A stretch of DNA of 64,000 nucleotides from Acetobacterium paludosum (GCF_008086595.1 NZ_RXYA01000001.1:62001-126000), one strand, 5' to 3'. Shown: positions 1-9,303, counted from the stretch's first letter. Notes: generated by a model not told the origin, from the letters alone. A program made the numbers and translations.

Positions 1-2
1 GC

Positions 3-2048
3 GCAACACCAGCCACGCCGGTGGAAAATACGGGTAGCACAGTACCAGCTACGCCGGTTGAGAATACGGGCACTGCAGCACCAGTCACAGCTGAGAATAA
101 TACCGCGACAGTAGCATTAACCACTCCGGTGGAAAGTTCAGCTGCTGTATCTTCAGCTACAACAACGGCAAACGCCGTAACAGCAGTCACGGCGGAAAAG
201 TCCAAGACGAGCTCCCGCACCGAGTACACCTATGAGGAAAACGGACTTAAGGTAACCGCCGTACTGTCGGATCCGGCGGCAATCCCCGATGAGGCAAAAC
301 TTTCGGTAAAGCGCATCACGCCCCAAAACGATCCGGAACATTATGCGCAGTATCTCCAGATGCTGCAGAACAGCCTCGGAACAGCCGACAACACAGCGTT
401 TTCAGCCTATGATATTTGCTTTCTTTTAAACGGACAGGAAATAGAGCCCCAAGCAGGCAGCACGGTTAAGGTGACCATTGAAGATGCGGCGGCATCAACG
501 GCATCCGCAGAAAATCTTCAGGTATTTCATGTCGTTGAGGCGGCCAGCAAAGCGCCGGAACTGCAGGCGGTTGCGGCTAAAACAACCGACCTCAACGGCG
601 AATCAGCAATAACCTTCACGGCCGACAGCTTTTCGGCGTATATTGTTACACCACCAGTAATACCAACAGGTTCATCCCTCAAGTATAAACTAATTGATGA
701 TGCATCAGACACCTTTACTCAGACGAGTTATTACAATGCCAGCCAACTCCTTGGGATAGCGGGTAACTTTCATATTGTGGCTTTCAACACGGCGACACTG
801 AATAGTCATACCAATGGCAATATATTGGCGAATCAACTGAAGGCGAATGTGAATTTTGGCACCAACAATCTTTCTTCCGAGCTCAGCTATGTGCAGAATT
901 ACACGACGGTCAGCCCCACAAGCGCCGCCAGTAACAACCATGTCCTAGTACTTGGCTCTGGCAATAAGGTTACGACGTATGATCCTAATTCATTTGCAGT
1001 AAATGGCACGAAACTGGATCGTCCCCAAAACATCTGGCAGGATGCGGATTCGTCGACGCGACCCTTTATCGACCTTGCTCAAGTGAAGATCCAGATTTCT
1101 GGAATCGCTTCGACGATCGCCCAAATGAAACCGGTGAATACTAAGAGCAATCTGAATAGCGGAGGGAATAGCAACGATAGCTACCTGATGCTGACAGATC
1201 CCGATAAAGTCGGCGTCTATAATATTTCAGCAAGTGATCTGAGTTCTTATGGCTATTTTGGAATAAAAGGATTTCAGTCCGGTCATAATGGCACCGTCAT
1301 CATTAATGTGGACTGTTCTAATGCACCAGCAACACTTTCCCTGCCGATCTGCGAGATGTATGTGGGCACTGCCATGCAGAGTTTAAATGAGGTAACAAAC
1401 TTTGTTAATGGTCGGATCATCTGGAATTTTGGAAACTACAACGGCACCATAACAACAAACCGGATGTATGGCACGGTCATCGCGCCAAATGCCACCATCA
1501 ATGTCAACCAGAATCTGAATGGCACCATTATCGGTAAAAATGTCAATATCAATGCGGAGAGCCATCGCGATGACTTCATCGGTAGGCTGTCCAATGGGGC
1601 AACGGTCACGGTCAATAAAAGCTGGCTCGGCAATGACGGCGCTTCACTTAAAGATAGTGACTTAACTGGAATGGCGGCAACCTTTCAGCTTTACCGGTCA
1701 TCAGACAGTGACGGGACAAAAACTGCCGTCGGTGATCCCGTCACACTCAACAGCAGCACCGGCTGGTCGAAAAGCTGGGGTGAACTGCCGACCGGGTACA
1801 CCTATTCGGTGGTAGAAACCGGCGTTACCAAAGGCGGTGTGGATGTGACCGGTAAATACCAGACCACCTATTCGGCCGACAGCTGCACCGACAGCGGGAC
1901 ATTTGTCGTCTCCAACCAAATCATCTACACCCTGCCCAATACCGGAGGTGCGGGAACAGGGCTGTTCACAATCGCCGGTTTAACCCTGATGGGGGCCGCT
2001 TTGTATAGATATAGAAAAACCAGGCCATCCGGAACCAGTAAAAGATAA
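3..2048 (+). CDS. LPXTG-anchored surface adhesin, choice-of-anchor A type (5' truncated by window edge)
   Basis: The frame is open to the left edge, so the start and signal peptide lie outside; the first in-window GTG (21) is an internal codon. The visible N-terminal part is Thr/Ala/Pro-rich with repeats of a PATPVENTG-like unit. A choice-of-anchor A domain follows (about residues 235-530 from the GTG, with LGIAGNFHIVAF and GTVIAPNATINV), then one Cna_B-type domain (TVNKSWLGNDG). The C-terminus is a sorting signal: LPNTGG, hydrophobic segment, RYRK tail. It is predicted to be covalently attached to the wall or pilus by one of the sortases downstream. It is the first visible gene of the pilus operon, 62 bp before the major pilin. 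Its exact role (tip adhesin or ancillary pilin) is inferred. Confidence 0.85.
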   Translation, partial: ATPATPVENTGSTVPATPVENTGTAAPVTAENNTATVALTTPVESSAAVSSATTTANAVTAVTAEKSKTSSRTEYTYEENGLKVTAVLSDPAAIPDEAKLSVKRITPQNDPEHYAQYLQMLQNSLGTADNTAFSAYDICFLLNGQEIEPQAGSTVKVTIEDAAASTASAENLQVFHVVEAASKAPELQAVAAKTTDLNGESAITFTADSFSAYIVTPPVIPTGSSLKYKLIDDASDTFTQTSYYNASQLLGIAGNFHIVAFNTATLNSHTNGNILANQLKANVNFGTNNLSSELSYVQNYTTVSPTSAASNNHVLVLGSGNKVTTYDPNSFAVNGTKLDRPQNIWQDADSSTRPFIDLAQVKIQISGIASTIAQMKPVNTKSNLNSGGNSNDSYLMLTDPDKVGVYNISASDLSSYGYFGIKGFQSGHNGTVIINVDCSNAPATLSLPICEMYVGTAMQSLNEVTNFVNGRIIWNFGNYNGTITTNRMYGTVIAPNATINVNQNLNGTIIGKNVNINAESHRDDFIGRLSNGATVTVNKSWLGNDGASLKDSDLTGMAATFQLYRSSDSDGTKTAVGDPVTLNSSTGWSKSWGELPTGYTYSVVETGVTKGGVDVTGKYQTTYSADSCTDSGTFVVSNQIIYTLPNTGGAGTGLFTIAGLTLMGAALYRYRKTRPSGTSKR

Positions 2049-2110
2049 GCCGGTTCCGGGATGGCAAATCAAGCAGCAAAACCAAATCAATTTAAACACG
2101 AAAGGGAATT

Positions 2111-3796
2111 ATGATGAAGAAATTGTTTAAGCAGAAAATGAAAAAGGCCTTGAGCCTTGTTTGCACCCTGACCATGCTGATCGGCATGCTGGGGGTCCCC
2201 GTTCAGGCGGCAACCGGTCACACCTTGACCATTAATTCAGAAACCAACGGTCATACCTATCAGGCCTATCAGGTGTTTGCAGGAGACTATTCGGAAACAG
2301 CAGAAAGTACAAAAGTACTCTCGAATATTACCTGGGGTAGTGGCGTAGATGGCAATGCACTGCTTACCGCCCTCAAAGCGGATACCGCTTACGGCACTAA
2401 ATTTACAAACTGCAACACGGCGGCCGATGTAGCGAAAGCAATCGACGGCTTAAAAGGCGATGCGAATTTCCCGACCGCTTTTGCCGCGATTGTAGCAAAG
2501 CACCTTAATGGCACACCCACTAGTTCTGGTACTCCATCAGGTTCTACTGGTTCATACACTTACAACATCACCGGTCTGGGAGACGGCTACTATTTTATCA
2601 ACGAGAAATCATTTACTGATAATCCCGCTGACAACGCCTATACGAAATACATGCTTCAGGTATTGGATGATGTGAGCGTTGCGGCAAAGACCGACAAACC
2701 ATCGATTGCACTTAAGGTTCTCGAGAATAACGACAGCACTTACAAAAACAGCTGGAACGATGCCGCCGACTACAGCATTGGAAGCGACGTTCCCTACCGG
2801 ATTGTCAGCCTGGTGCCGGATATGACTAATTTTAGTACTTATAATTACAAGATTACCGATACCATCTCAACCGGTTCAACCTTCAAGGCAGACAGTGTGA
2901 AAGTTTACTTTGTCAATACCGGTGAAATGTATGGGGTTGAGACCAGCACAGCAACCGGGGCAGGCGGGACCCTGATAGATTCCAGCCAATACAAACTGAC
3001 ACCTGCCTCTAACGCCAGCGGATTCACCGTTGAATTTACCGATTTAAAATCTACTACAGGAGTCAGCAATAACGGCTATATCGTGGTGGAGTATACAGCC
3101 CAATTGGACAAAGATGCAGCCATAAACAGTAATACAAACAAAGTTGGGAACCCCACCGAGGTTTTGCTGACCTACAGCAATAACCCCAACGATCCAGCAG
3201 GTATGGGCCAGACACCCAAGGACGAGGTGGACGTCTATACCTTCGCGTTACCGGTAAGCAAGACTGATGCTGCTAACAAAGCACTGGCTGGTGCCACATT
3301 CGCAGTCTTTGCCAGCAAAACAGAAGCACAAGCAGCCGCTTCAGACCCGACTAAGCTGACAAATGCATTGGTATTTACAGGCAGTGCGGGCGTCTATACA
3401 CTTGGCGGTACCACAAATGCCCTCACTGGCGATACAACCGGAAACTATGCCGTCAAGGGTCTGGACCAGGGAACCTACTATCTGGTTGAGACAGCGGCAC
3501 CGAACGGCTACAATCGCCTGCTTGAGCCGGTGACCGTGACGGTGGCTCCAACCTACAACACCGGCGATAGAACGTCGGCATACGTGGACGGACATGTTCC
3601 AGATGCCACCAGCGATCAGTTGACCGCTGTTAAAATCAATGACGCTACTGGATTGCAAGTCGTCAACCAGACGGGGACGACCCTGCCTGAAACCGGCGGT
3701 ATGGGTACCCGGATCTTTATGGGCGTTGGTTTAACACTGATGATCGCGGCAGCCGTTCTGATTGTCATCCGAAAAAAAAACATTCCCGCTAAGTAA
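2111..3796 (+). CDS. Major pilin, SpaH/EbpB-type isopeptide-forming LPXTG fimbrial protein
   Basis: This 561-residue protein has a Sec signal peptide (residues 1 to about 34, ending near VQAAT), SpaH-like N-terminal and fimbrial isopeptide-forming domains, and a Cna_B-like domain with the E-box segment ETAAPNGY. The sorting signal is LPETGG, a membrane span and an RKKN tail. In this family the shaft subunits are joined by a class C sortase between a pilin-motif lysine and the Thr of LPXTG; a candidate lysine lies in the stretch VSVAAKTDKP (around residue 195). AAAGGGAA precedes the tandem ATG ATG. The class C sortase gene is immediately downstream. Identification as the shaft subunit rests on size and domain plan. 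Confidence 0.88.
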   Translation: MMKKLFKQKMKKALSLVCTLTMLIGMLGVPVQAATGHTLTINSETNGHTYQAYQVFAGDYSETAESTKVLSNITWGSGVDGNALLTALKADTAYGTKFTNCNTAADVAKAIDGLKGDANFPTAFAAIVAKHLNGTPTSSGTPSGSTGSYTYNITGLGDGYYFINEKSFTDNPADNAYTKYMLQVLDDVSVAAKTDKPSIALKVLENNDSTYKNSWNDAADYSIGSDVPYRIVSLVPDMTNFSTYNYKITDTISTGSTFKADSVKVYFVNTGEMYGVETSTATGAGGTLIDSSQYKLTPASNASGFTVEFTDLKSTTGVSNNGYIVVEYTAQLDKDAAINSNTNKVGNPTEVLLTYSNNPNDPAGMGQTPKDEVDVYTFALPVSKTDAANKALAGATFAVFASKTEAQAAASDPTKLTNALVFTGSAGVYTLGGTTNALTGDTTGNYAVKGLDQGTYYLVETAAPNGYNRLLEPVTVTVAPTYNTGDRTSAYVDGHVPDATSDQLTAVKINDATGLQVVNQTGTTLPETGGMGTRIFMGVGLTLMIAAAVLIVIRKKNIPAK

Positions 3797-3866
3797 GCAT
3801 CGTGAATTTTGATTGCTGCGCCGCTGCCGGGCTTGCTTCGCAGTGGTGCAGAGGAAAGAGAGACCT

Positions 3867-4697
3867 TTGAAAAAACATCTGCCCACCATTATGCTGATCG
3901 CGGTATTTTTGATCGGTCTTTCGCTCCTGCTTTATCCAACGGTCAGCAACTATGTCAATTCTCTCCACCAGAGCCGTGCCATTGCCAGCTATGAGGAGGG
4001 ATTGTCCGATTTGACGGCTGAGGATTTTTCGGACTACCGGCAAAATGCCACCGAATACAATGCTCGCCTTTTTTCGTCTACAGATCGTTTTCTGGAAACC
4101 GCAGACCGCAAAACAGAGTATAACAATCTGCTCAACCCGCTTAGCAACAGCATCATGGGTTATATTGAAATCAAATCCATCGGCGTGAAACTGCCGATTT
4201 ATCACGGCACCGATGATTCCGTCATGCAGGTAGGCGTCGGTCATATTGAGGGTTCTTCGCTGCCGGTAGGCGGAGCAAGCACCCACTGTGTTCTTTCCGG
4301 ACACAGCGGCCTGCCATCTACAAAATTGTTTACGAACCTCAACAAACTCAAAGAAGGGGATATTTTCAAACTGCATGTACTTGATCAGGATCTAGTCTAC
4401 AAGGTGGACAAGATAACCGTGGTTGAGCCAGCCGACACGAAAGACCTGAAAATCGTTGACGGGATGGACTATTGCACGCTTGTAACGTGTACGCCCTACG
4501 GGATCAACTCGCATCGGTTGCTGGTGCGGGGGGTGCGTGTTGAATCGGATCAAAGCGAGCTTTCAGAAGTAGCTGCCGATGCAGTGGAAATTGACCCACT
4601 GTTGCTGGTGCCGGTTTTAGCCGTTCCAATGCTGGCAGTGTTGCTTGTCTGGCTGTTCTTCAATACGAATGCGAAAAAAAAGCGGAAAGGATGGTAA
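3867..4697 (+). CDS. Class C (pilus-polymerising) sortase
   Basis: A transpeptidase that links pilin subunits at the outer face of the membrane. The 276-residue form begins at TTG 3867 (MKKHLPTIM), chosen because GAGGAAAGAG lies about six bases upstream; the longer TTG at 3813 has no ribosome site. An N-terminal membrane span is followed by the sortase fold: catalytic His in VLSGHSGLPS, catalytic Cys and Arg in TLVTCTPYGINSHRLLVRG. A second membrane span (LLLVPVLAVPMLAVLLVWLF) and a basic tail at the C-terminus are typical of class C enzymes. It lies between the major pilin and a second pilin-like gene, and its stop overlaps the latter's ribosome site. Confidence 0.9.
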   Translation: MKKHLPTIMLIAVFLIGLSLLLYPTVSNYVNSLHQSRAIASYEEGLSDLTAEDFSDYRQNATEYNARLFSSTDRFLETADRKTEYNNLLNPLSNSIMGYIEIKSIGVKLPIYHGTDDSVMQVGVGHIEGSSLPVGGASTHCVLSGHSGLPSTKLFTNLNKLKEGDIFKLHVLDQDLVYKVDKITVVEPADTKDLKIVDGMDYCTLVTCTPYGINSHRLLVRGVRVESDQSELSEVAADAVEIDPLLLVPVLAVPMLAVLLVWLFFNTNAKKKRKGW

Positions 4698-4699
4698 AT

Positions 4700-5746
4700 A
4701 TGGACAATCAGATAAAAATCAGAAAAAAAACGGCAGTTCGGTTTTTGATCAGCCTTTGTTTGATCTCCGCATTGATATTTACGATGTCTCCCGCGGTGCT
4801 GGCAGCGGCAGCGTTTGATGACAATACGCCGTGTTCACTGACATTGGACTGTTCCAGCAGCGGCAATGCAGTGGGCGAGATGGTTTTTCATTTGTATCGT
4901 GTTGCCGATGGAACGAATGTGACTGGCTTCACGCTCAGCGGCGATTTTGCAGAATACCGGGTCAATCTGAAAAATCTTGATGACTCCGGATTGAGTGCCA
5001 CTGCATACACACTGGCAGCCTATACCGCACCGGATGACATTCAGCCGATTGAATCAGCGACGGCCGACAGCAGTCACGTTGTTGATTTTAATAAATTGTC
5101 TGATGGGTTATATCTGGTAGTTGGGGAGAGTGTGAAAATTGACGGTAAAACCTATACCGCTGTTCCGACACTTGTTTCGTTACCTAACCGTCAGGGAAAC
5201 GGTAGTTTGGCCTATGATCTTAAAACAAAACCGAAGATCTCAGTCCAGAGTACGCTGGACGCGGACAGCAAGGTCGATGTCAGTGTCGTCAAAACATGGA
5301 ATGATGGCGGCCATACCGAAATGCGACCGGCTAGCATTGAGATCAATCTCTTATGCAACGGAAAACTCTACGAACGCCGAAACCTGACCGCCGCTGACTA
5401 TTGGCGTCATACGTGGACGGGTCTGAGCGGCGACTGCAACTGGACAGTGATCGAGCGGAATGTCAGCGAAAAGTATGATGTGCTCTATGCCGCTAAAAAT
5501 ACCGCTGGCAAGACGACGTTGACCGTTACCAATACCAGTACAGTTCAAACCAGTACGGTCCCGGATGCATCGGATGGTGATGCAAAGAACAGTATCAACA
5601 GTGAGAAACAGATTACCGCAAAGGCGCTTCCGCAGACCGGCTTATTGTGGTGGCCGGTATCGCTCATGGCGGTATCCGGAATCGTGATTTTTGGATTTGG
5701 ATGGCGAAGATATTTCAACCAGGATAAGGAAAATGATGAGGAATAA
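4700..5746 (+). CDS. Minor pilin-like LPXTG surface protein
   Basis: A 348-residue secreted protein with an N-terminal signal (after basic IRKKTAVR, cleaved near VLAAAA), a pilin-like N-terminal region, one Cna_B-type domain (VSVVKTWNDGGHTEMRP), and the sorting signal LPQTG with a hydrophobic span and RRYF tail. The ATG at 4700 is preferred over the in-frame ATG at 4691 because AAAGG lies nine bases before it and would abut the earlier one. The C-terminal tail is unusually acidic (DKENDEE). By position between two sortases it is probably the basal or accessory pilin. Confidence 0.82.
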   Translation: MDNQIKIRKKTAVRFLISLCLISALIFTMSPAVLAAAAFDDNTPCSLTLDCSSSGNAVGEMVFHLYRVADGTNVTGFTLSGDFAEYRVNLKNLDDSGLSATAYTLAAYTAPDDIQPIESATADSSHVVDFNKLSDGLYLVVGESVKIDGKTYTAVPTLVSLPNRQGNGSLAYDLKTKPKISVQSTLDADSKVDVSVVKTWNDGGHTEMRPASIEINLLCNGKLYERRNLTAADYWRHTWTGLSGDCNWTVIERNVSEKYDVLYAAKNTAGKTTLTVTNTSTVQTSTVPDASDGDAKNSINSEKQITAKALPQTGLLWWPVSLMAVSGIVIFGFGWRRYFNQDKENDEE

Positions 5747-6341
5747 ACGCGGTGTTCTGATGATGTCAATTGGACTGCTTCTGCTAGCCGGTGCAATAGG
5801 ATTGACCAGCTATAATATTATTACGGAAAAGATGGCCGAAACAAGAAGCGATCAGACCGTGACCATACTACAGGAACAAATACCAGATTATCAGAATTCG
5901 AATAGTCAATCCGATCAACTTTCAGACCAGAGTGAAGCAACAGTTACAGAGATGCAGGCAATGGATATTGATGAACATGATTATATCGGGGTTCTGGATA
6001 TTCCCGTTATTGATATTTCGCTACCCGTACAGCAGGACTGGAGCTATCCAGCTCTGAATTATTCGCCCTGTCGCTATAGGGGTTCCTTTCTGAATGATTC
6101 AATGATCATCGCCGGACATAACTACCAGGAACATTTCGGCAAACTGTATCAGCTTAGAAATGGCGATATCGTGAAATTCACGGATGTTGCCGGGAATGTT
6201 TATCGGTATGCAGTAGCAAGTGTTGAAACGTTGGCCAAAACCGATGTTGAGGAGATGGAATCCGGGAATTGGGATCTGACACTTTTTACCTGTACGCCAG
6301 GTGGTACAAATCGTGTCACAGTCAGATGCAAAAGAATTTGA
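5733..6341 (+). CDS. Second sortase of the pilus operon
   Basis: A 202-residue sortase with one N-terminal membrane span (VLMMSIGLLLLAGAIGL) and no C-terminal span, unlike the class C enzyme upstream. The catalytic His is in MIIAGHNYQEHFG and the Cys/Arg pair in TLFTCTPGGTNRVTVRC. The ATG ATG at 5733/5736 has AAGGA just before it and overlaps the 3' end of the preceding pilin gene, so translation is probably coupled. It may anchor the finished pilus or a subset of the LPXTG proteins to peptidoglycan; that division of labour is known for two-sortase pilus loci and is inferred here. The subclass is not certain. Confidence 0.85.
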   Translation: MMRNKRGVLMMSIGLLLLAGAIGLTSYNIITEKMAETRSDQTVTILQEQIPDYQNSNSQSDQLSDQSEATVTEMQAMDIDEHDYIGVLDIPVIDISLPVQQDWSYPALNYSPCRYRGSFLNDSMIIAGHNYQEHFGKLYQLRNGDIVKFTDVAGNVYRYAVASVETLAKTDVEEMESGNWDLTLFTCTPGGTNRVTVRCKRI

Positions 6342-6353
6342 TGGAGAATTTAC

Positions 6354-6575
6354 ATGCAGACAAATAGAATCAATACAGACATCGAAAACCTTTGTTTTGT
6401 TGTTGAAACGATGGCTGTGGAAAAAAAGTATACGGAGTGGCTGAAAATAGGCATTAGCCTTTTTTTGTTTGGTGCAACGATTATTTGTCAAGTTGCGATA
6501 ACCGGAATGAATATGGCCCCTGTGATTTCGTACCTGCAAGTGATGATTTCTGTTTGTCTGGCAGTAACTGGATGA
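6354..6575 (+). CDS. Small membrane protein, unknown function
   Basis: A 73-residue ORF 12 bp after the sortase stop with GGAGA ahead of ATG, so probably the last gene of the pilus operon. A charged N-terminal third (to KKYTEW) is followed by two hydrophobic segments (ISLFLFGATIICQVAITG and VISYLQVMISVCLAV). I recognise no family. It could be an operon-specific accessory protein or a chance short ORF; spacing and ribosome site favour a real gene. Confidence 0.5.
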   Translation: MQTNRINTDIENLCFVVETMAVEKKYTEWLKIGISLFLFGATIICQVAITGMNMAPVISYLQVMISVCLAVTG

Positions 6576-6698
6576 GGGCAATATTATAAAAAAACATACA
6601 TTGATTTATTGATCTAAACAAAAAGGCGAAATTAAAAAAACATTCGGATTAAGTTTTGATCACTTGCTCTGGATGTATCTTTCAAGGAGGCAAATGAA

Positions 6699-7739
6699 AT
6701 GACTCAAAATTCAGTCCAATTAGCATTAAGTGAATTGAGAGACGAATCACAGGTAAAGGATAGTGAAGCGCTATTTAAAAAGGAATTATTTGGTGGTTAT
6801 AACGTTAAACAGGTTACAGAATACATCGAATCATTGACGGTAAAATTGCATGATGCTGAAGAATCATGTAATTTTAAAATAGATGAATTCGTGTCCATAA
6901 CAACAAAGCTAAAACAGGAACGCGACCTATATGGGGAAATGTTCAATATGTGTAAGAATTCAAAAATTGAGATGGAAGCTCAAAATCAGCAATTGAAGAA
7001 CGAATTGAATGAACAAAAAATTTCTGAACAGGAATGTGCTGATCTTAAGGATCAGCTGAAACAGCTGGAATTAATGGTTGAAGATCTGAATGGTGAGCTT
7101 GAAAATTATGCTAAAGGCAATGTGACAGAAGATCATTATGAAAAACTTCTTGCCGAAAATGAAAATAAAATGAAGAAATATGAGAAAGATGTACAAGAAA
7201 GAAACGAGTTGTTGGCAGAAAACGAGAAATTAAAAAAACAATATGAAGAAGCAATACAGGAAAAGCGTTTATTGCCTTTTGAAAAGAAAGGTCTACGCGA
7301 GCAAAATGAAGCAACCCATGAAAAGGGTGCGCTATTTTCAGAGAATAAAGATTTGCAGGAACAATACAAAATTGTTATCAAAGAGAGAAATACATTGTTG
7401 GTTGAAAATAATATTTTAGCTAATCAGAATAAAAGATTGACAGTGAATTTATGGAAATCTAACGAAAAGAATGAAGAATTAAGAGCAGTTAACATCAAAA
7501 CAAAATTGAAATTGAATAAAATGAGTTCAGAATTCGAATCAAGATCCGATGTTTATTCGCAAAAATATCAACGAAATATTGATAAAATTTCTGAAAGCAT
7601 GAAAAATACAATGAATATATTGAAGTATGAAATAGAGGATGCTGACCTTCTTTTCAAAAGAAACTTCAGTGATATCAGTTTAACAAATGAAGATACCAGG
7701 TTGATTAGAGAACAAGCGATAAAAAAGAAGGAAGTATAA
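6699..7739 (+). CDS. DivIVA-like coiled-coil protein
   Basis: A 346-residue protein with AAGGAGG well spaced before ATG. Residues about 25-60 (LFKKELFGGYNVKQVTEYIE) resemble the membrane-binding start of DivIVA/GpsB proteins, where an F-x-x-x-x-GY-x-x-x-x-V pattern is followed by a coiled coil. The rest is almost continuous coiled coil. Between about residues 145 and 250 there is a 21-residue (three-heptad) repeat with phasing LLAENE-x(15), in at least four copies of decreasing likeness. DivIVA proteins mark poles and septa; such a role is inferred. No similar gene is nearby. It is followed by a strong terminator. Confidence 0.65.
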   Translation: MTQNSVQLALSELRDESQVKDSEALFKKELFGGYNVKQVTEYIESLTVKLHDAEESCNFKIDEFVSITTKLKQERDLYGEMFNMCKNSKIEMEAQNQQLKNELNEQKISEQECADLKDQLKQLELMVEDLNGELENYAKGNVTEDHYEKLLAENENKMKKYEKDVQERNELLAENEKLKKQYEEAIQEKRLLPFEKKGLREQNEATHEKGALFSENKDLQEQYKIVIKERNTLLVENNILANQNKRLTVNLWKSNEKNEELRAVNIKTKLKLNKMSSEFESRSDVYSQKYQRNIDKISESMKNTMNILKYEIEDADLLFKRNFSDISLTNEDTRLIREQAIKKKEV

Positions 7740-7757
7740 TATTCATAAGTGGTCTTC

Positions 7758-7814
7758 AATAAAAGAGACATTCAGGAAAAAACAATGGTATTTTTTCTGA
7801 ATGTCTCTTTTATT
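7758..7814 (+). terminator. Rho-independent terminator after the coiled-coil gene
   Basis: Arms beginning AATAAAAGAGACATTCAG and ending CTGAATGTCTCTTTTATT form a stem of about 24 bp with one bulged G and an 8-nt loop; each arm carries A/T runs, so it may act in both directions. A short open frame across it (7749-7964) is therefore not called as a gene. Confidence 0.85.
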
Positions 7815-7993
7815 ATGCCCGATTCATTATTTTGGGCGATATCCGATCTTAAAACTGAAAATATCGCCTATCAATTTACACAGAGATATTCTATAATGAA
7901 AATAATCGAATTGCATTTGGAAAGAGAAACAATAATGTACACGCTTGTTAAGACACGAAATTAGAATTTTTTAGATAAATCTCCTTTCGCGTT

Positions 7994-8224
7994 ATGATTA
8001 GGCAGCCAATGTTGTATTTTCATAGAATACAGCTGCCGGTGTTCTGTAATCGAATCGTTGGTGACCGCGTTCACCGTTGCTTTGATGAATATGGACAACA
8101 ACCCGGCTTTATTTTCTTTGGCTATGTCCTTGGTCAACAGCCTGGATCTGGCCGAGATTGGGGCCTTGATGATGCCCTCTATCTGGCCAAGAAACAGGGA
8201 CGCAATCGGGTCGAGTATCTGTAG
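7994..8224 (+). pseudogene. Relic of a GGDEF (diguanylate cyclase) domain C-terminus
   Basis: The end of this frame, ALYLAKKQGRNRVEYL followed by a stop, matches the usual last segment of GGDEF domains (AD-x-ALY-x-AK-x-x-GRN). The overlapping frame from about 8058 carries MNMDNNPALF and a possible continuation, so the domain appears frameshifted. There is no GGDEF signature, start or ribosome site upstream. It occupies most of the otherwise gene-free stretch between the terminator and the DUF1848 gene; about 8225-8337 shows nothing else but that gene's ribosome site. Confidence 0.6.
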
Positions 8225-8337
8225 CGGCTTTTCTGCACGGACCGCCAGATCGTGTCGAAATTGTGTCGTGCAAAATGGCTCACAAAGCTCAGGGCAGTTT
8301 CATTTTTGGCACGAGCAACGTTCAGAAAGGAGCAGCG

Positions 8338-9303
8338 ATGATTTTAAACACCGGCAATCGCACCGATATCCCGGCATACTACAGTGAATGGTTTTACAAT
8401 CGCATCCGGGCGGGTTTTGTGCTGGTCCGTAATCCCTACTATCCCCAGCAGGTCATCCGGTATCGTCTGAGTCCAGAACTGGTGGATTGTTTGGCATTTT
8501 GCACCAAAAACCCGGCCCCGATGTTTGATCGCCTGTCTGAAATCAGCGCCTTCAAACAGTTCTGGTTTGTGACCATCACTCCTTATGGCCGAGACATTGA
8601 ACCCCATGTGCCGGATCAGGAGCAAGTCATGGAGGCCTTCAAGCGGCTGTCGGATGCGGTGGGTATAAAGTCGGTGGGGTGGCGCTATGACCCGATTTTT
8701 ATTTCGGAACGCTACTCGCTGGATTTTCATCTGGACAGTTTTGAGCGGATGGCAGCAAACCTCAACGGCTATACCGATCACTGTGTGATCAGCTTTATCG
8801 ATCTGTACAGAAAAACCAAGCGGAATTTTGAAGGAGTTCGGGAAGTGTCCGCAGAAGACCGGGAAGTCATCGGCAGGGAATTTTCAAAAATTGCCCGAAG
8901 TCAGGGGATGCAGATCCGCACCTGTTTCGAAGGGACGGATCTGGAAAAATTCGGAGTGGACTGTTCCGGCTGCATGACCCCAGGGGTTCTGGAGCGGGCC
9001 ATTGGATCCAGCCTGAAGGTGCCGAAGAACCGCCATACCAGCCGGGAAGGCTGTAACTGTCTGCTGGGCAGCGATATCGGGGCCTACAATACCTGCGGCC
9101 ACGGCTGCCGCTACTGCTATGCCAATCACGATATGCAGACCGTCAAACACAACATGGCCAACCACGACCCCGACTCCCCATTTCTGATCGGCCACGCTAT
9201 GGCCGGCGATATCATCAAGAAAGCCCGGCAGGAGTCCTATTTGGATGGCCAGCTGTCGCTATTTGACAAAAATTGGTGTGTAGCAGATCCTATCGGAAAC
9301 TGA
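8338..9303 (+). CDS. DUF1848 family protein with C-terminal CX3CX2C cluster
   Basis: A 321-residue protein; ATG 8338 is chosen because AGAAAGGAG precedes it and the N-terminus MILNTGNRTDIPAYYSEWF is typical of DUF1848. The C-terminal third is Cys-rich: CSGCMTPG, then REGCNC, then CGHGCRYCYAN (Cys about 253, 257, 260). The last motif is the CX3CX2C pattern that binds a [4Fe-4S] cluster in radical-SAM enzymes, but it sits near the C-terminus rather than the N-terminus. The family's function is not established to my knowledge; an iron-sulfur radical reaction is an inference. It stands alone, next to a decayed gene. GC is higher than in the gene after it. Confidence 0.8.
   Translation: MILNTGNRTDIPAYYSEWFYNRIRAGFVLVRNPYYPQQVIRYRLSPELVDCLAFCTKNPAPMFDRLSEISAFKQFWFVTITPYGRDIEPHVPDQEQVMEAFKRLSDAVGIKSVGWRYDPIFISERYSLDFHLDSFERMAANLNGYTDHCVISFIDLYRKTKRNFEGVREVSAEDREVIGREFSKIARSQGMQIRTCFEGTDLEKFGVDCSGCMTPGVLERAIGSSLKVPKNRHTSREGCNCLLGSDIGAYNTCGHGCRYCYANHDMQTVKHNMANHDPDSPFLIGHAMAGDIIKKARQESYLDGQLSLFDKNWCVADPIGN

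Noticed and set aside
3789-4376. 195-codon open frame on the minus strand opposite the class C sortase
   Set aside because: No ribosome site or family features; it mirrors the codon pattern of the well-supported sortase gene.
7749-7964. Short ORF after the coiled-coil gene
   Set aside because: Its first third is a strong terminator stem and it has no ribosome site.
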